From: GCA-2737125 sp044336815
GTDB lineage: Bacteria > Actinomycetota > Actinomycetes > S36-B12
NCBI GenBank assembly: GCA_044336815.1
Contig: JBIIOU010000100.1
Location: 1-7,452 of the forward strand
Reading direction: 5' to 3'
DNA length: 7,452 nt
The notes under the pieces were generated by a model. That model was not told the DNA's origin, did no database searches, and saw nothing but the letters and a program-made list of their open reading frames with translations. The translations under genes and the position numbers were made by a program. Shown here piece after piece: positions 1 through 6,283 of this stretch. Positions within the stretch are counted from its first letter, which is position 1; each line of letters begins with the position of its first letter.

Positions 1-1078
1 AATCGCCGGTACTAAAAGATTCTTTCCTGACATACCAATCAATGCCGGTTTGATCAATTCGATCGAAGTCGAGCTCGGGCCCACTGGAACAGTTGTTAAT
101 GCGGCATGGCCAACCGCGGTTTCTGGTTTCGTTTCAGGGTCTTTCGAAAAAGTGATAAACGCGATCTTTGAACTTTGGTCCGAGATAATGCCCGAGCGGG
201 CAATCGCTTGTTCCTTCAACCTCGAGTACCTACTAATTGGCGGCCGCGATGTCAGGTTCGACCATCGCCCGATTTTCATGTGGTACGACTGGATGGTTGG
301 GGGCTGGGGGGCCCGCAACGGCTACGATGGGGCATCGGCAGCATCGCCCCTTTTCGGTGCCGGTTTCGCCTCTCAGCCGATAGAAGGCCAGGAGCGCCTA
401 AATCCTGTCGTTACCACCCACTGTCGCATCGTTGTCGATTCCGGCGGCCCGGGCGAGTTCAGGGGTGGGTGCGGTGTCGAAAAGGGTGGCCAACTCACAG
501 ATGCCGAATTGCCGGTGATGTCTTATTGCTGTGATCGCTCCCGATCAATCCCGTGGGGAACCAAGGGGGGATTACCATCCACCCCACAAGGCCTTTGGCT
601 GAACCCTGAATCTTCGCGATCCGAGTATTTAGGCGCCGTGTTTTCAAATGTCGAACTTGTCTCCGGTGATGCCTTCTCCAGGCCCAGCGCAGGTGGTGGG
701 GGCTTCGGGGATCCCCTCGACCGCAATCTTGGGGCAGTTCTTGATGATGTTATCGATGGATACGTAACACCTGAAAGGGCCGCAATTGACTACGGGGTAG
801 TAATCGATAGTTCCGATCCCCTGATTCACAACTGGACACTCGATCAAGAAGCCACTTCACACCAGCGCGAGTACATCAGAACGAACCGTGAGTCGTGGCT
901 CAATACGGATGCCGAAGTGATAGCCCGAAGGTATCGAGCCGGTGAACTATCCCAATTTGATCTCATTCGGCAATATGGAGTCATCGTGGAGTGGGGCACC
1001 GGAGATCTGCTTCCGGAAACCACACGACAGCACCGTGAACTTATTAAGAAACGATCAGTTTCCGGTTGGCGACTTTGA
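1..1078 (+). CDS. hyuB: Hydantoinase B/oxoprolinase-family protein (HyuB-like), 5'-truncated by window edge
   Basis: The reading frame is open from base 2, and the residues before base 50 (RFFPDIPINAG) match the conserved FPD-P-N-G stretch of HyuB proteins. The TTG at base 50 is therefore internal, and the true start lies upstream of the window. About 358 C-terminal codons are present, against roughly 500-600 for the family. Family hallmarks, numbered from the base-50 codon, are DSGGPGEFRGGCG (130-142), a CDRSRSIPWGTKGG segment (161-174) and the glycine-rich SAGGGGFGDPLDR (213-225), followed by DGYVTPERAAIDYGVVI. HyuB proteins work with an HyuA-type ATP-binding subunit in ATP-dependent ring opening (hydantoins, 5-oxoproline) or related carboxylation; the substrate here cannot be read from sequence. 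The partner gene would be expected just upstream. The C-terminus carries an apparent second copy of the YGVV module (see findings). The gene is on the opposite strand to all others here and ends 11 bp from the convergent UPF0182 stop. Confidence 0.9.
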   Translation, partial: IAGTKRFFPDIPINAGLINSIEVELGPTGTVVNAAWPTAVSGFVSGSFEKVINAIFELWSEIMPERAIACSFNLEYLLIGGRDVRFDHRPIFMWYDWMVGGWGARNGYDGASAASPLFGAGFASQPIEGQERLNPVVTTHCRIVVDSGGPGEFRGGCGVEKGGQLTDAELPVMSYCCDRSRSIPWGTKGGLPSTPQGLWLNPESSRSEYLGAVFSNVELVSGDAFSRPSAGGGGFGDPLDRNLGAVLDDVIDGYVTPERAAIDYGVVIDSSDPLIHNWTLDQEATSHQREYIRTNRESWLNTDAEVIARRYRAGELSQFDLIRQYGVIVEWGTGDLLPETTRQHRELIKKRSVSGWRL

Positions 1079-1089
1079 CTAATTCCGTA

Positions 1090-4059
1090 TTAGGCAGCGG
1101 GGTTATCTTCGGGTACCGCTTCCTCCACCGGCGCCGCAACACCTATTAGAGCTTGGGCATCAGCGGCTCGCTGGAGAGCTGCAGCTAGCTGCTTCTGCGC
1201 CACGTCATAGGCGGTGAAGTCTCCGGTGATGAGTGCCCGCTGACCAGCTTCGTAAGCCGCCTGCGCATCGGCGATTGCAAATGCAAGGTCGGTGGCTGGA
1301 TCACCCGAAGCTGGGGTTGACGGTGCCGGCGTTGGGTTCGGAGTGACGGTTTCACCAGACCCGTCATCGGGTACTGGTTCTGGCGTTGCCACTGGCGAAC
1401 TATCGAAGACCTTGTAGAGAGCTGCGCTCAAAGTATCTTCGAACGCGACATTTGAACCGTAGCCCACGAGCACCTTACGAAGGAGCGGGTAGCCGTCGGT
1501 GGTGGCGCGAATATAGACCGGCTCCACGTAGAGCAAGCCACCGTTAAATGGCAACGAAAGTAGGTTCCCGAGCTCAACTTCAGATCCACCTCGGCGCAGC
1601 AAAGACAATTGAGAACTAACCAAGGGATCAGACTCGAAGTTGTTCTGCACCTGTTGCGGGCCTGGGATGGTGGTATTACTCGGCAATTGCAGCACTCTGA
1701 TTTTGCCGTAACCCTCACCCGGAGATGAATCTGCTGCCATGAATGCAGCAAGAGTCTGGCGGCGCTGCGGTGCGAATGTTGTAGTCAGCGAGAACGCTGG
1801 GCCACTTTGATCTGGCATTTGCAAAGTTAGGTAATAGGGCGGTTGGAAAACTTGCGCCGGCGAAACCGTTGGATCAAAGGGCACAATCCACACATCGGTG
1901 CCGTTATAAAAAGTTGCCGGATCGGTTACGTGATAACGGCTGAGGATGACCCGCTGCACCTTGAAGATGTCTTGCGGGTAACGCACGTGATTCATTACTT
2001 CAGCAGACATGTCCGAGACCGGGCTAACAACACCCGGGAAAGCCTTCATCCAAGTTTGTAGTACTGGGTCACTTGGCTCCCAAGCGTAAAGGGTGACAGT
2101 GCCGTCGTAGGCATCAACCAGGGCTTTGACCGAGTTGCGCATGTAGTTCAGTTGGTCTTGTGGTAGTAACCCAGATGACACTGTTCGCGCGCCGAATGAA
2201 TCACTTGTGGCATCGGCAAGGGATACCCGACTGGAGTATGGGTACTGGTTAGAAGTCGTATAAGCATCAATCACCCATTTGATGCGTCCGTCAGCGACAA
2301 CCGGATAAGGATCCTGATCCAAAGTTAGCCAAGGGGCGACTTTCTCAACTCGCGTTATTGGGTCACGGTCCCAAAGAATGCGCGAGTCCGCGTTAACCAA
2401 GTCCGACAGCAAAATATTGCTGTCTTGGAATTTGGTTGCGAAAACCAATCGGCCCAGAATCGATCCCATCGGCACACCGCCGGTGCCTTCGTAAGTATTT
2501 GTCTTTTGGCCGGTCGGGCTTGCATCGTCTGGGTAATCAAGTTCGCGTGGCTCAGCCCCGGCCGGTGCCCCGACGATGCTGTAGCTAGGAGACAACTCAC
2601 CGAAGTAGACGCGTGGTTGATCGACTTGCAAGTCACCCTTGGATGGGATTTCGCTCTCAAAGAAGTCAGGCTGCCCATTGCTCAGCGCCGTGTTGTCGTA
2701 GGCCGACACAAATCCATAACCATGGGTATAGACAGCGCGATCATTTGTCCAGTTGCGCTGACCGTCAGGGATGCCGGCAAGGTTAATTTCTCGCACCGCA
2801 ACGACCGCACCGCGTTGTTCCCCAGAAATATCGTAGCGGTCAATATCAAGTTTGTTATTGAATGAGTAGTACCCACGGATCTGCTGCAGTTGGTTATAGG
2901 TGGGCGAGACGACCGCTGGGTCGAGGAGTCGAATATTATCCAGTGTGCCCTTGCTCGCGACGATTTCGTCTTGCGAGGGAGGCTCAACGGTGCCGGCGTA
3001 ATCCGCAACGGCCACATCATTGATGCCGTAGGCATCTCGCGTGGCATTAATATTGCGCTCGATATAAGGCTGCTCTTTGACGAGTTCACTCGGGCGCACG
3101 GTGAATTGCTGAATGATAAACGGGTAGAGCGCACCCACTACGATCGTGGTCAAAAGCATCAACCCAAGGCCTAGGGTCGGAAGCACCCAAGAGCGCCGAA
3201 AAATATTCACGATGAACAACAGCGCCACAATGATCGCCACGAAAGTCAAAATATTCAACGACGGCAAGACCGCGTAAACATCTGTGTATTTGAGCCCCGT
3301 GAAACCGGTTACCAGAGCTTGGCTTTGGGTCGCTAGTGAGAAGCGATCAAACCAGTACGCCACCGCCTTGAGCAGCAAAATAATCGCAATGATTGTTGAA
3401 AGTTGCACCTGGGCTGCCGGGGTCGCGCGGTCACCGCGGGGCTGCACCCGCAAGCCGCCATAAAGAAACTGCACCGCTACCGCGGTAACGAGCGACAACA
3501 GGGTTACGGCAAACCCGAAATCGAGCAGGTAGCGAATAAAAGGCAGTGTGAACGTGTAGAAAGACAAGTCGAGCCCGAATTGCGGATCGACGATGCCGAA
3601 CTCGGTTGCATTTCGCCAAAGTAAGAATGTTCCCCACTCCGAAGCCCCCGCAAGCCCAGCCATCAAGCCCAAGCCAGCGGCCGCGGCGAACATTATCCGC
3701 TTGCGGTAGGGGTCAATCCCAAGTCGATAGCGTTCAAGGCTAGCTTGATCTGGAGTCATTCCACGAAATGTTGGGCGGGTGCGCCAAGCCCACCACATGA
3801 CCAGCATGACTACCAAGGCCATCGCCAGCCCGAACACAAAGAACAAAATCGTTCGCGTTTCAAGGGAGGTGGTGAATACCTGAGTCTTCTGCACCGACTG
3901 GTACCACAACCAATCGGTGTAGAACCCGGTAAAAAGTACAAATGCGAGGACAAGTAAACCCAAAATGATCAAAGTCGGAAGCAGCACTCCCCCGCGACGT
4001 CGGGGGCCTTCCGCTGAGGCTCCCTCGGAACGGCTCATGCCCGGCGCATTAAAAGTCAT
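1090..4059 (-). CDS. UPF0182 family membrane protein (COG1615)
   Basis: This 989-residue protein matches UPF0182, a conserved actinobacterial family of large membrane proteins whose function is not established; length is normal for the family. About seven hydrophobic segments occupy the N-terminal third (roughly residues 25-45, 70-92, 122-147, 165-200, 219-236, 265-288 and 293-316). A large soluble, probably extracytoplasmic domain follows, starting near the RPSELVKEQPYIERNI motif and including the GYGFVSAYDN and PRVYFGELSPSYSIVG regions. A Pro/Asp/Thr-rich linker (about 887-922) then leads to a C-terminal helical tail (about 923-972, with GDFTAYDVAQKQLAAAL). The ATG sits 1 bp after the stop of the PDZ/Lon-like gene, with no clear Shine-Dalgarno sequence, which suggests translational coupling. 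An in-frame ATG at codon 8 (MSRSEG) is an alternative start. Operon membership suggests an envelope-related role, by inference only. Confidence 0.95.
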   Translation of the reverse strand: MTFNAPGMSRSEGASAEGPRRRGGVLLPTLIILGLLVLAFVLFTGFYTDWLWYQSVQKTQVFTTSLETRTILFFVFGLAMALVVMLVMWWAWRTRPTFRGMTPDQASLERYRLGIDPYRKRIMFAAAAGLGLMAGLAGASEWGTFLLWRNATEFGIVDPQFGLDLSFYTFTLPFIRYLLDFGFAVTLLSLVTAVAVQFLYGGLRVQPRGDRATPAAQVQLSTIIAIILLLKAVAYWFDRFSLATQSQALVTGFTGLKYTDVYAVLPSLNILTFVAIIVALLFIVNIFRRSWVLPTLGLGLMLLTTIVVGALYPFIIQQFTVRPSELVKEQPYIERNINATRDAYGINDVAVADYAGTVEPPSQDEIVASKGTLDNIRLLDPAVVSPTYNQLQQIRGYYSFNNKLDIDRYDISGEQRGAVVAVREINLAGIPDGQRNWTNDRAVYTHGYGFVSAYDNTALSNGQPDFFESEIPSKGDLQVDQPRVYFGELSPSYSIVGAPAGAEPRELDYPDDASPTGQKTNTYEGTGGVPMGSILGRLVFATKFQDSNILLSDLVNADSRILWDRDPITRVEKVAPWLTLDQDPYPVVADGRIKWVIDAYTTSNQYPYSSRVSLADATSDSFGARTVSSGLLPQDQLNYMRNSVKALVDAYDGTVTLYAWEPSDPVLQTWMKAFPGVVSPVSDMSAEVMNHVRYPQDIFKVQRVILSRYHVTDPATFYNGTDVWIVPFDPTVSPAQVFQPPYYLTLQMPDQSGPAFSLTTTFAPQRRQTLAAFMAADSSPGEGYGKIRVLQLPSNTTIPGPQQVQNNFESDPLVSSQLSLLRRGGSEVELGNLLSLPFNGGLLYVEPVYIRATTDGYPLLRKVLVGYGSNVAFEDTLSAALYKVFDSSPVATPEPVPDDGSGETVTPNPTPAPSTPASGDPATDLAFAIADAQAAYEAGQRALITGDFTAYDVAQKQLAAALQRAADAQALIGVAAPVEEAVPEDNPAA

Positions 4060-4060
4060 G

Positions 4061-5170
4061 TTAAGAATCTACGGCATTGACCGGGCACGCAGAAACGGTG
4101 CCTCCGCTAGTCCAGGTTTCCACGGCCTTAACCGCATCGGTCAACGTCGTGATCGGGGTAACGGTCAAGCCATCAGGGACGAAACCTGCCGCCTCTTTGC
4201 AATGCTTCGCCGGGATCAAAAAAAGTTCGGCTCCAGCCCCGCGGGCCCCGGCCAACTTCTGCCGAATACCCCCGATAGGGCCGACGGTTCCATCTGGCGA
4301 CATGGTACCCGTGCCGGCGATATGCCGGCCCTGCGCCAAATCACCAGGAGTCAGTTTGTCGATGATGCCAACAGCGAACATCGTGCCGGCGCTCGGGCCA
4401 CCAACATCTTGAAGGGTGAAGTTAATGTCGAACTCTGCCGCATAGAACATGCCAACACCGATTCCGATATACGGAGTGCCTGGTTTATCTGGATTGTCAG
4501 CAGAAGTCACCGAAACGCTCTCGGCCTCACCACCGCGATCAATCGCAAATTCAAATTCGGTGCCAACCGGGCTTGACTGCACACTCTCACTAACGTTCTT
4601 CGGCTCAGTAACTTCGACGCCGTTGAGTGACAAGATCTGATCTTTGGGGAGAAGGTCGTTCGCAGCTGGCGTATCGGAGTAGACCGCGGTAACCACAACT
4701 TCAGTCTTAAGCGGCAATTTTAAGTAATTCAAGGCCGCTGCGATTGCATCTGATTCTGAAGTGTTAAACAGCATCGCTTGGCGTGTTTTTACATCTTCAC
4801 CTGATACGTCATCTGGATAAATAAGTTCACGCGGCACCACCGCGTCAGCTGAATTGAACCAAGAAGCCATCGCGTCAACAAAAGTTAAACCACCTCGCGG
4901 GCCGCCCGACTCCATCACGGTTGTCATATCAAAGCTGCCGGTCGTCGGGTAGGTCTGGGTGCCGGTGATTTCGATAACCGGTGAGCCGTCAACCTCACCT
5001 ACCACGTTGTAGGTCGGCCCTGGAGACATTTTCACGAAAGGGACGGGCAGCAATAGGGCCACCGAAACGAGAATCAACAAACTAGCGGCACTCATAGCTA
5101 AGGCGCGGCCGCGACGAGGCTCCTTAATGACGCTGCCCTCGTGGGGATTTACTTGGGGGGCTTCGCTCAC
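4061..5170 (-). CDS. Membrane-anchored PDZ domain protein with Lon-type (S16) serine protease domain
   Basis: The 369-residue product has a basic cytoplasmic N-terminus, one membrane helix (about 26-45, LILVSVALLLPVPF), then the MSPGPTYNVVG motif usual just after the anchor in this family. A PDZ-like domain spans roughly residues 155-225 (TAVYSDTPAANDLLPKDQILSLNGVEV). A Lon-type proteolytic domain follows: Ser260 in GGPSAG and Lys305 in GGIRQKLAGA fit the Ser-Lys catalytic dyad, with HIAGTGTMSPDGTVGPIGGI between them. There is no AAA+ ATPase module, so this is the YlbL/Rv3194c-like ATP-independent class, expected to act on the outer face of the membrane. Its substrate is unknown. The GTG start overlaps the stop of the 70-residue upstream gene in a 4-bp GTGA, a typical coupled arrangement, and the UPF0182 start follows 1 bp after its stop. 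Three consecutive genes are therefore probably co-transcribed and coupled. Confidence 0.93.
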   Translation of the reverse strand: MSEAPQVNPHEGSVIKEPRRGRALAMSAASLLILVSVALLLPVPFVKMSPGPTYNVVGEVDGSPVIEITGTQTYPTTGSFDMTTVMESGGPRGGLTFVDAMASWFNSADAVVPRELIYPDDVSGEDVKTRQAMLFNTSESDAIAAALNYLKLPLKTEVVVTAVYSDTPAANDLLPKDQILSLNGVEVTEPKNVSESVQSSPVGTEFEFAIDRGGEAESVSVTSADNPDKPGTPYIGIGVGMFYAAEFDINFTLQDVGGPSAGTMFAVGIIDKLTPGDLAQGRHIAGTGTMSPDGTVGPIGGIRQKLAGARGAGAELFLIPAKHCKEAAGFVPDGLTVTPITTLTDAVKAVETWTSGGTVSACPVNAVDS

Positions 5171-5379
5171 TGGCCTAGCCCGCTAGGTCGTTGGCCTTCA
5201 GAGCCCGGAATTGGGTTTTGCTTTGGCATTGGACGTTCCATCGCATCATTTAATCGGCGCAGGTTTTCCATCGCATCAGCGGCTTGGGTGGGCTTGGCTG
5301 GACGACTGCGTAAGGCCGCCCAAGCGACGGCTAAAATCGTGGCAGCGAACGGAATAAGCCACCAAGCAAGATTTGACAC
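5167..5379 (-). CDS. Small single-pass membrane protein of unknown function
   Basis: This 70-residue product has one hydrophobic helix near the N-terminus (about residues 4-24, LAWWLIPFAATILAVAWAAL), a basic RSRP stop-transfer motif, a short predicted helix (AADAMENLRRLNDAME) and a Pro/Gly/Gln-rich tail. I do not recognise a named family. Small proteins of this layout do occur beside the PDZ protease in actinobacterial genomes (recollection, not verified). The case that it is real rests on the membrane helix, the GTGA overlap between its stop and the next gene's start, and its position at the head of the operon. The start is GTG at 5377-5379. The nearest purine run (GGGGA) touches the start codon, too close for a normal ribosome site, so a leaderless mRNA is likely. 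Its function may be linked to the downstream membrane protease. Confidence 0.72.
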   Translation of the reverse strand: MSNLAWWLIPFAATILAVAWAALRSRPAKPTQAADAMENLRRLNDAMERPMPKQNPIPGSEGQRPSGLGQ

Positions 5380-5385
5380 TCCCCA

Positions 5386-5391
5386 AGACTA
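5386..5391 (-). promoter_or_regulatory. Candidate -10 element for a leaderless operon transcript
   Basis: On the minus strand TAGTCT (a TANNNT match) ends 6 nt before the GTG start of the small membrane protein. That is the spacing seen for leaderless actinobacterial mRNAs, whose transcription begins at the start codon. The region 17 bp further upstream (TTCGCC) is only a weak -35. A TTGACG directly abutting the -10 is too close to serve as one. The 73-nt inverted repeat starts 26 bp further upstream and would then lie outside the transcript. This is a motif-level inference. Confidence 0.3.
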
Positions 5392-5417
5392 CGTCAAGGC
5401 CTCGAAAGGGCGAAAAG

Positions 5418-5490
5418 CGAAACCTCCGGGGCTCACAGTGCAGGTCCACCTTCCCCTTGCGGACCTGCACCCGTTATCCCGGAGGTTTCG
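5418..5490. repeat. Nested two-stem inverted repeat (73 nt) in intergenic region
   Basis: The outer arms CGAAACCTCCGGG (5418-5430) and CCCGGAGGTTTCG (5478-5490) are perfectly complementary over 13 bp. Inside them GTGCAGGTCC (5438-5447) and GGACCTGCAC (5461-5470) pair perfectly over 10 bp around a 13-nt loop (5448-5460). Between the two stems lies a symmetric 7 x 7 unpaired segment (5431-5437 and 5471-5477). All 23 stem pairs are Watson-Crick, so this is very unlikely to be chance. It could be a small structured RNA, a long attenuator/terminator, a dispersed palindromic element, or a protein-binding site. On the minus strand it is followed by CTTTTCGCCC, a poor T-tract; on the plus strand there is no T-tract, so a standard terminator is not a good fit. 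Confidence 0.85.
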
Positions 5491-5555
5491 ACATCAGCAA
5501 CTTATCGCCAGCGCAAGTGCGCGTCACCAATTTGCTCAGAGTTGCTCCTGCTGCC

Positions 5556-5697
5556 TGTGGATTAACCTGGGGACTAACTGTGAATATGGCCAGCGCGCCT
5601 GTGGAAATGCGGTGCATAGAGCTGTGGATGAACCTGAGGATGGTTCTCACAAAGGTGAAATTCCCTGAGTAAAAAGGACTTCACCAGTTGTGGATAA
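5556..5697 (-). promoter_or_regulatory. Cluster of DnaA-box-like sites
   Basis: Five sites related to the DnaA box TTATCCACA (reading TGTGGATAA on the plus strand) lie in one orientation. They are TGTGGATTA at 5556 (1 mismatch), TGTGAATAT at 5579 (2 mismatches), TGTGGAAAT at 5600 (2), TGTGGATGA at 5623 (1) and an exact TGTGGATAA at 5689-5697. Start-to-start distances are 23, 21, 23 and 66 bp, that is, steps of about 22 bp (two helical turns) with two positions empty. The exact site runs into an AT-rich patch (5694-5714, 3 G/C in 21). This is the look of a DnaA-binding region: an origin, a titration site such as datA, or a regulatory cluster. The absence of dnaA/dnaN nearby makes a main oriC less likely. 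Confidence 0.5.
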
Positions 5698-5749
5698 AAA
5701 GTTTATTACGAAAAGCCTACTGTTTACCTGCCTGCTAGCGGCCGTCCAC

Positions 5750-6283
5750 CTACCTAAGGCTCAACTCAATCAGCCGTCGCACACTTAAATCTAAGTCCGA
5801 AGGCAAGTGATCGAAGGCGAACCAGCGCAAATCATCAGATTCAGCACTCATCACAGCGGTTGCGGTATTTGGCACCAAGGCAAGGTATTGCACGTCCAAG
5901 TGCTCACTTTGTGCACCGGCACATGGCACCGGATGTCGATCAAGACAGATTGGCTCTGCGCTGATTCGGATTTCGTTGATTCCACTTTCTTCAATTGCCT
6001 CGCGCAATGCCGCAGCACGCAGTGAAGTATCACCGGGCTCAATGTGACCCCCAAGTTGCAACCACCGACCAACCTTGGGATGCAAGGTGAGCAGGACCCG
6101 CTGCTTTTGCTCATCCATCACCAGCGCACTTGCAGTGAGGTGGCCAACTCGACATTCACGCCACACTCCGTCCGGGTGCGCATCTAAGAAAGTTAGGTAC
6201 TCATCACGCCGCACTCTTTGCACATCATCTGGCGGGTTCCAAGAACTCAAAGTCGAGTACGCGTCAGCCCACATCAGGTTCAT
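5750..6283 (-). CDS. NUDIX hydrolase
   Basis: The product is about 177 residues from the ATG at 6283 (181 from a TTG at 6295). It has a central NUDIX motif, GGHIEPGDTSLRAAALREAI followed by EESGI, at about residues 82-106 in the longer numbering. REAIEESG supplies the REUXEEXG metal-binding core (Glu99, Glu102, Glu103). The front half of the box is one residue longer than the textbook GX5EX7RE spacing, as I recall for actinobacterial proteins with a GGH-EPGD-SL box. The conserved LDVQYLAL strand and a D-L-RWFAFDHLP segment follow. NUDIX enzymes split nucleoside-diphosphate-linked compounds; the substrate is unknown and the protein should be cytosolic. I prefer ATG 6283 over the TTG, as no start has a good ribosome site; ATG 6274 (MWADAYSTLSSW) also fits the family. 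It overlaps the upstream DUF2342 gene by about 20 bp, so the two are probably co-transcribed. Confidence 0.9.
   Translation of the reverse strand: MNLMWADAYSTLSSWNPPDDVQRVRRDEYLTFLDAHPDGVWRECRVGHLTASALVMDEQKQRVLLTLHPKVGRWLQLGGHIEPGDTSLRAAALREAIEESGINEIRISAEPICLDRHPVPCAGAQSEHLDVQYLALVPNTATAVMSAESDDLRWFAFDHLPSDLDLSVRRLIELSLR

Larger units (their letters stand above)
5380..5749. other. 370-bp non-coding gap
   Basis: No convincing gene lies between the NUDIX stop and the small membrane protein start. The gap holds the 73-nt inverted repeat and the DnaA-box-like cluster described separately, plus a short palindrome GCGCA-AG-TGCGC (5511-5522), a TTGCTC direct repeat (5532 and 5542) and a 6-bp inverted repeat GGTGAA/TTCACC (5654-5659 and 5680-5685). 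Bases 5698-5749, just downstream of the NUDIX stop, show no clear terminator. No tRNA, rRNA or CRISPR structure is visible. Confidence 0.8.

Noticed and set aside
1079..1089. Bidirectional terminator between the convergent HyuB and UPF0182 genes
   Set aside because: Only 11 bp separate the stops and no stem-loop is visible there.
2425..2865. Plus-strand open frame of 146 codons
   Set aside because: Fully antisense to the well-supported UPF0182 soluble domain, with no domain of its own.
3965..4576. Plus-strand open frame of 203 codons
   Set aside because: It lies antisense across the UPF0182 N-terminus and the protease domain, both strongly supported; it is a shadow frame.
5418..5490. Standard Rho-independent terminator
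   Set aside because: The stems are strong, but the minus strand offers only CTTTTCGCCC and the plus strand no T-run; the size and internal loop are also atypical.
5141..5668. Plus-strand open frame of 175 codons crossing the gap
   Set aside because: It is antisense to the small membrane protein, then runs through the inverted repeat and DnaA-like sites. Its product has no recognisable domain and it lacks a ribosome site.
5373..5672. Plus-strand open frame of 99 codons in the gap
   Set aside because: It covers the palindrome and repeat array in another frame, has no family resemblance and no ribosome site; the non-coding reading explains the sequence better.
5380..5749. tRNA or CRISPR array in the gap
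   Set aside because: There is no cloverleaf with T-loop consensus, and the repeats are short, degenerate and without regular spacers of CRISPR size.
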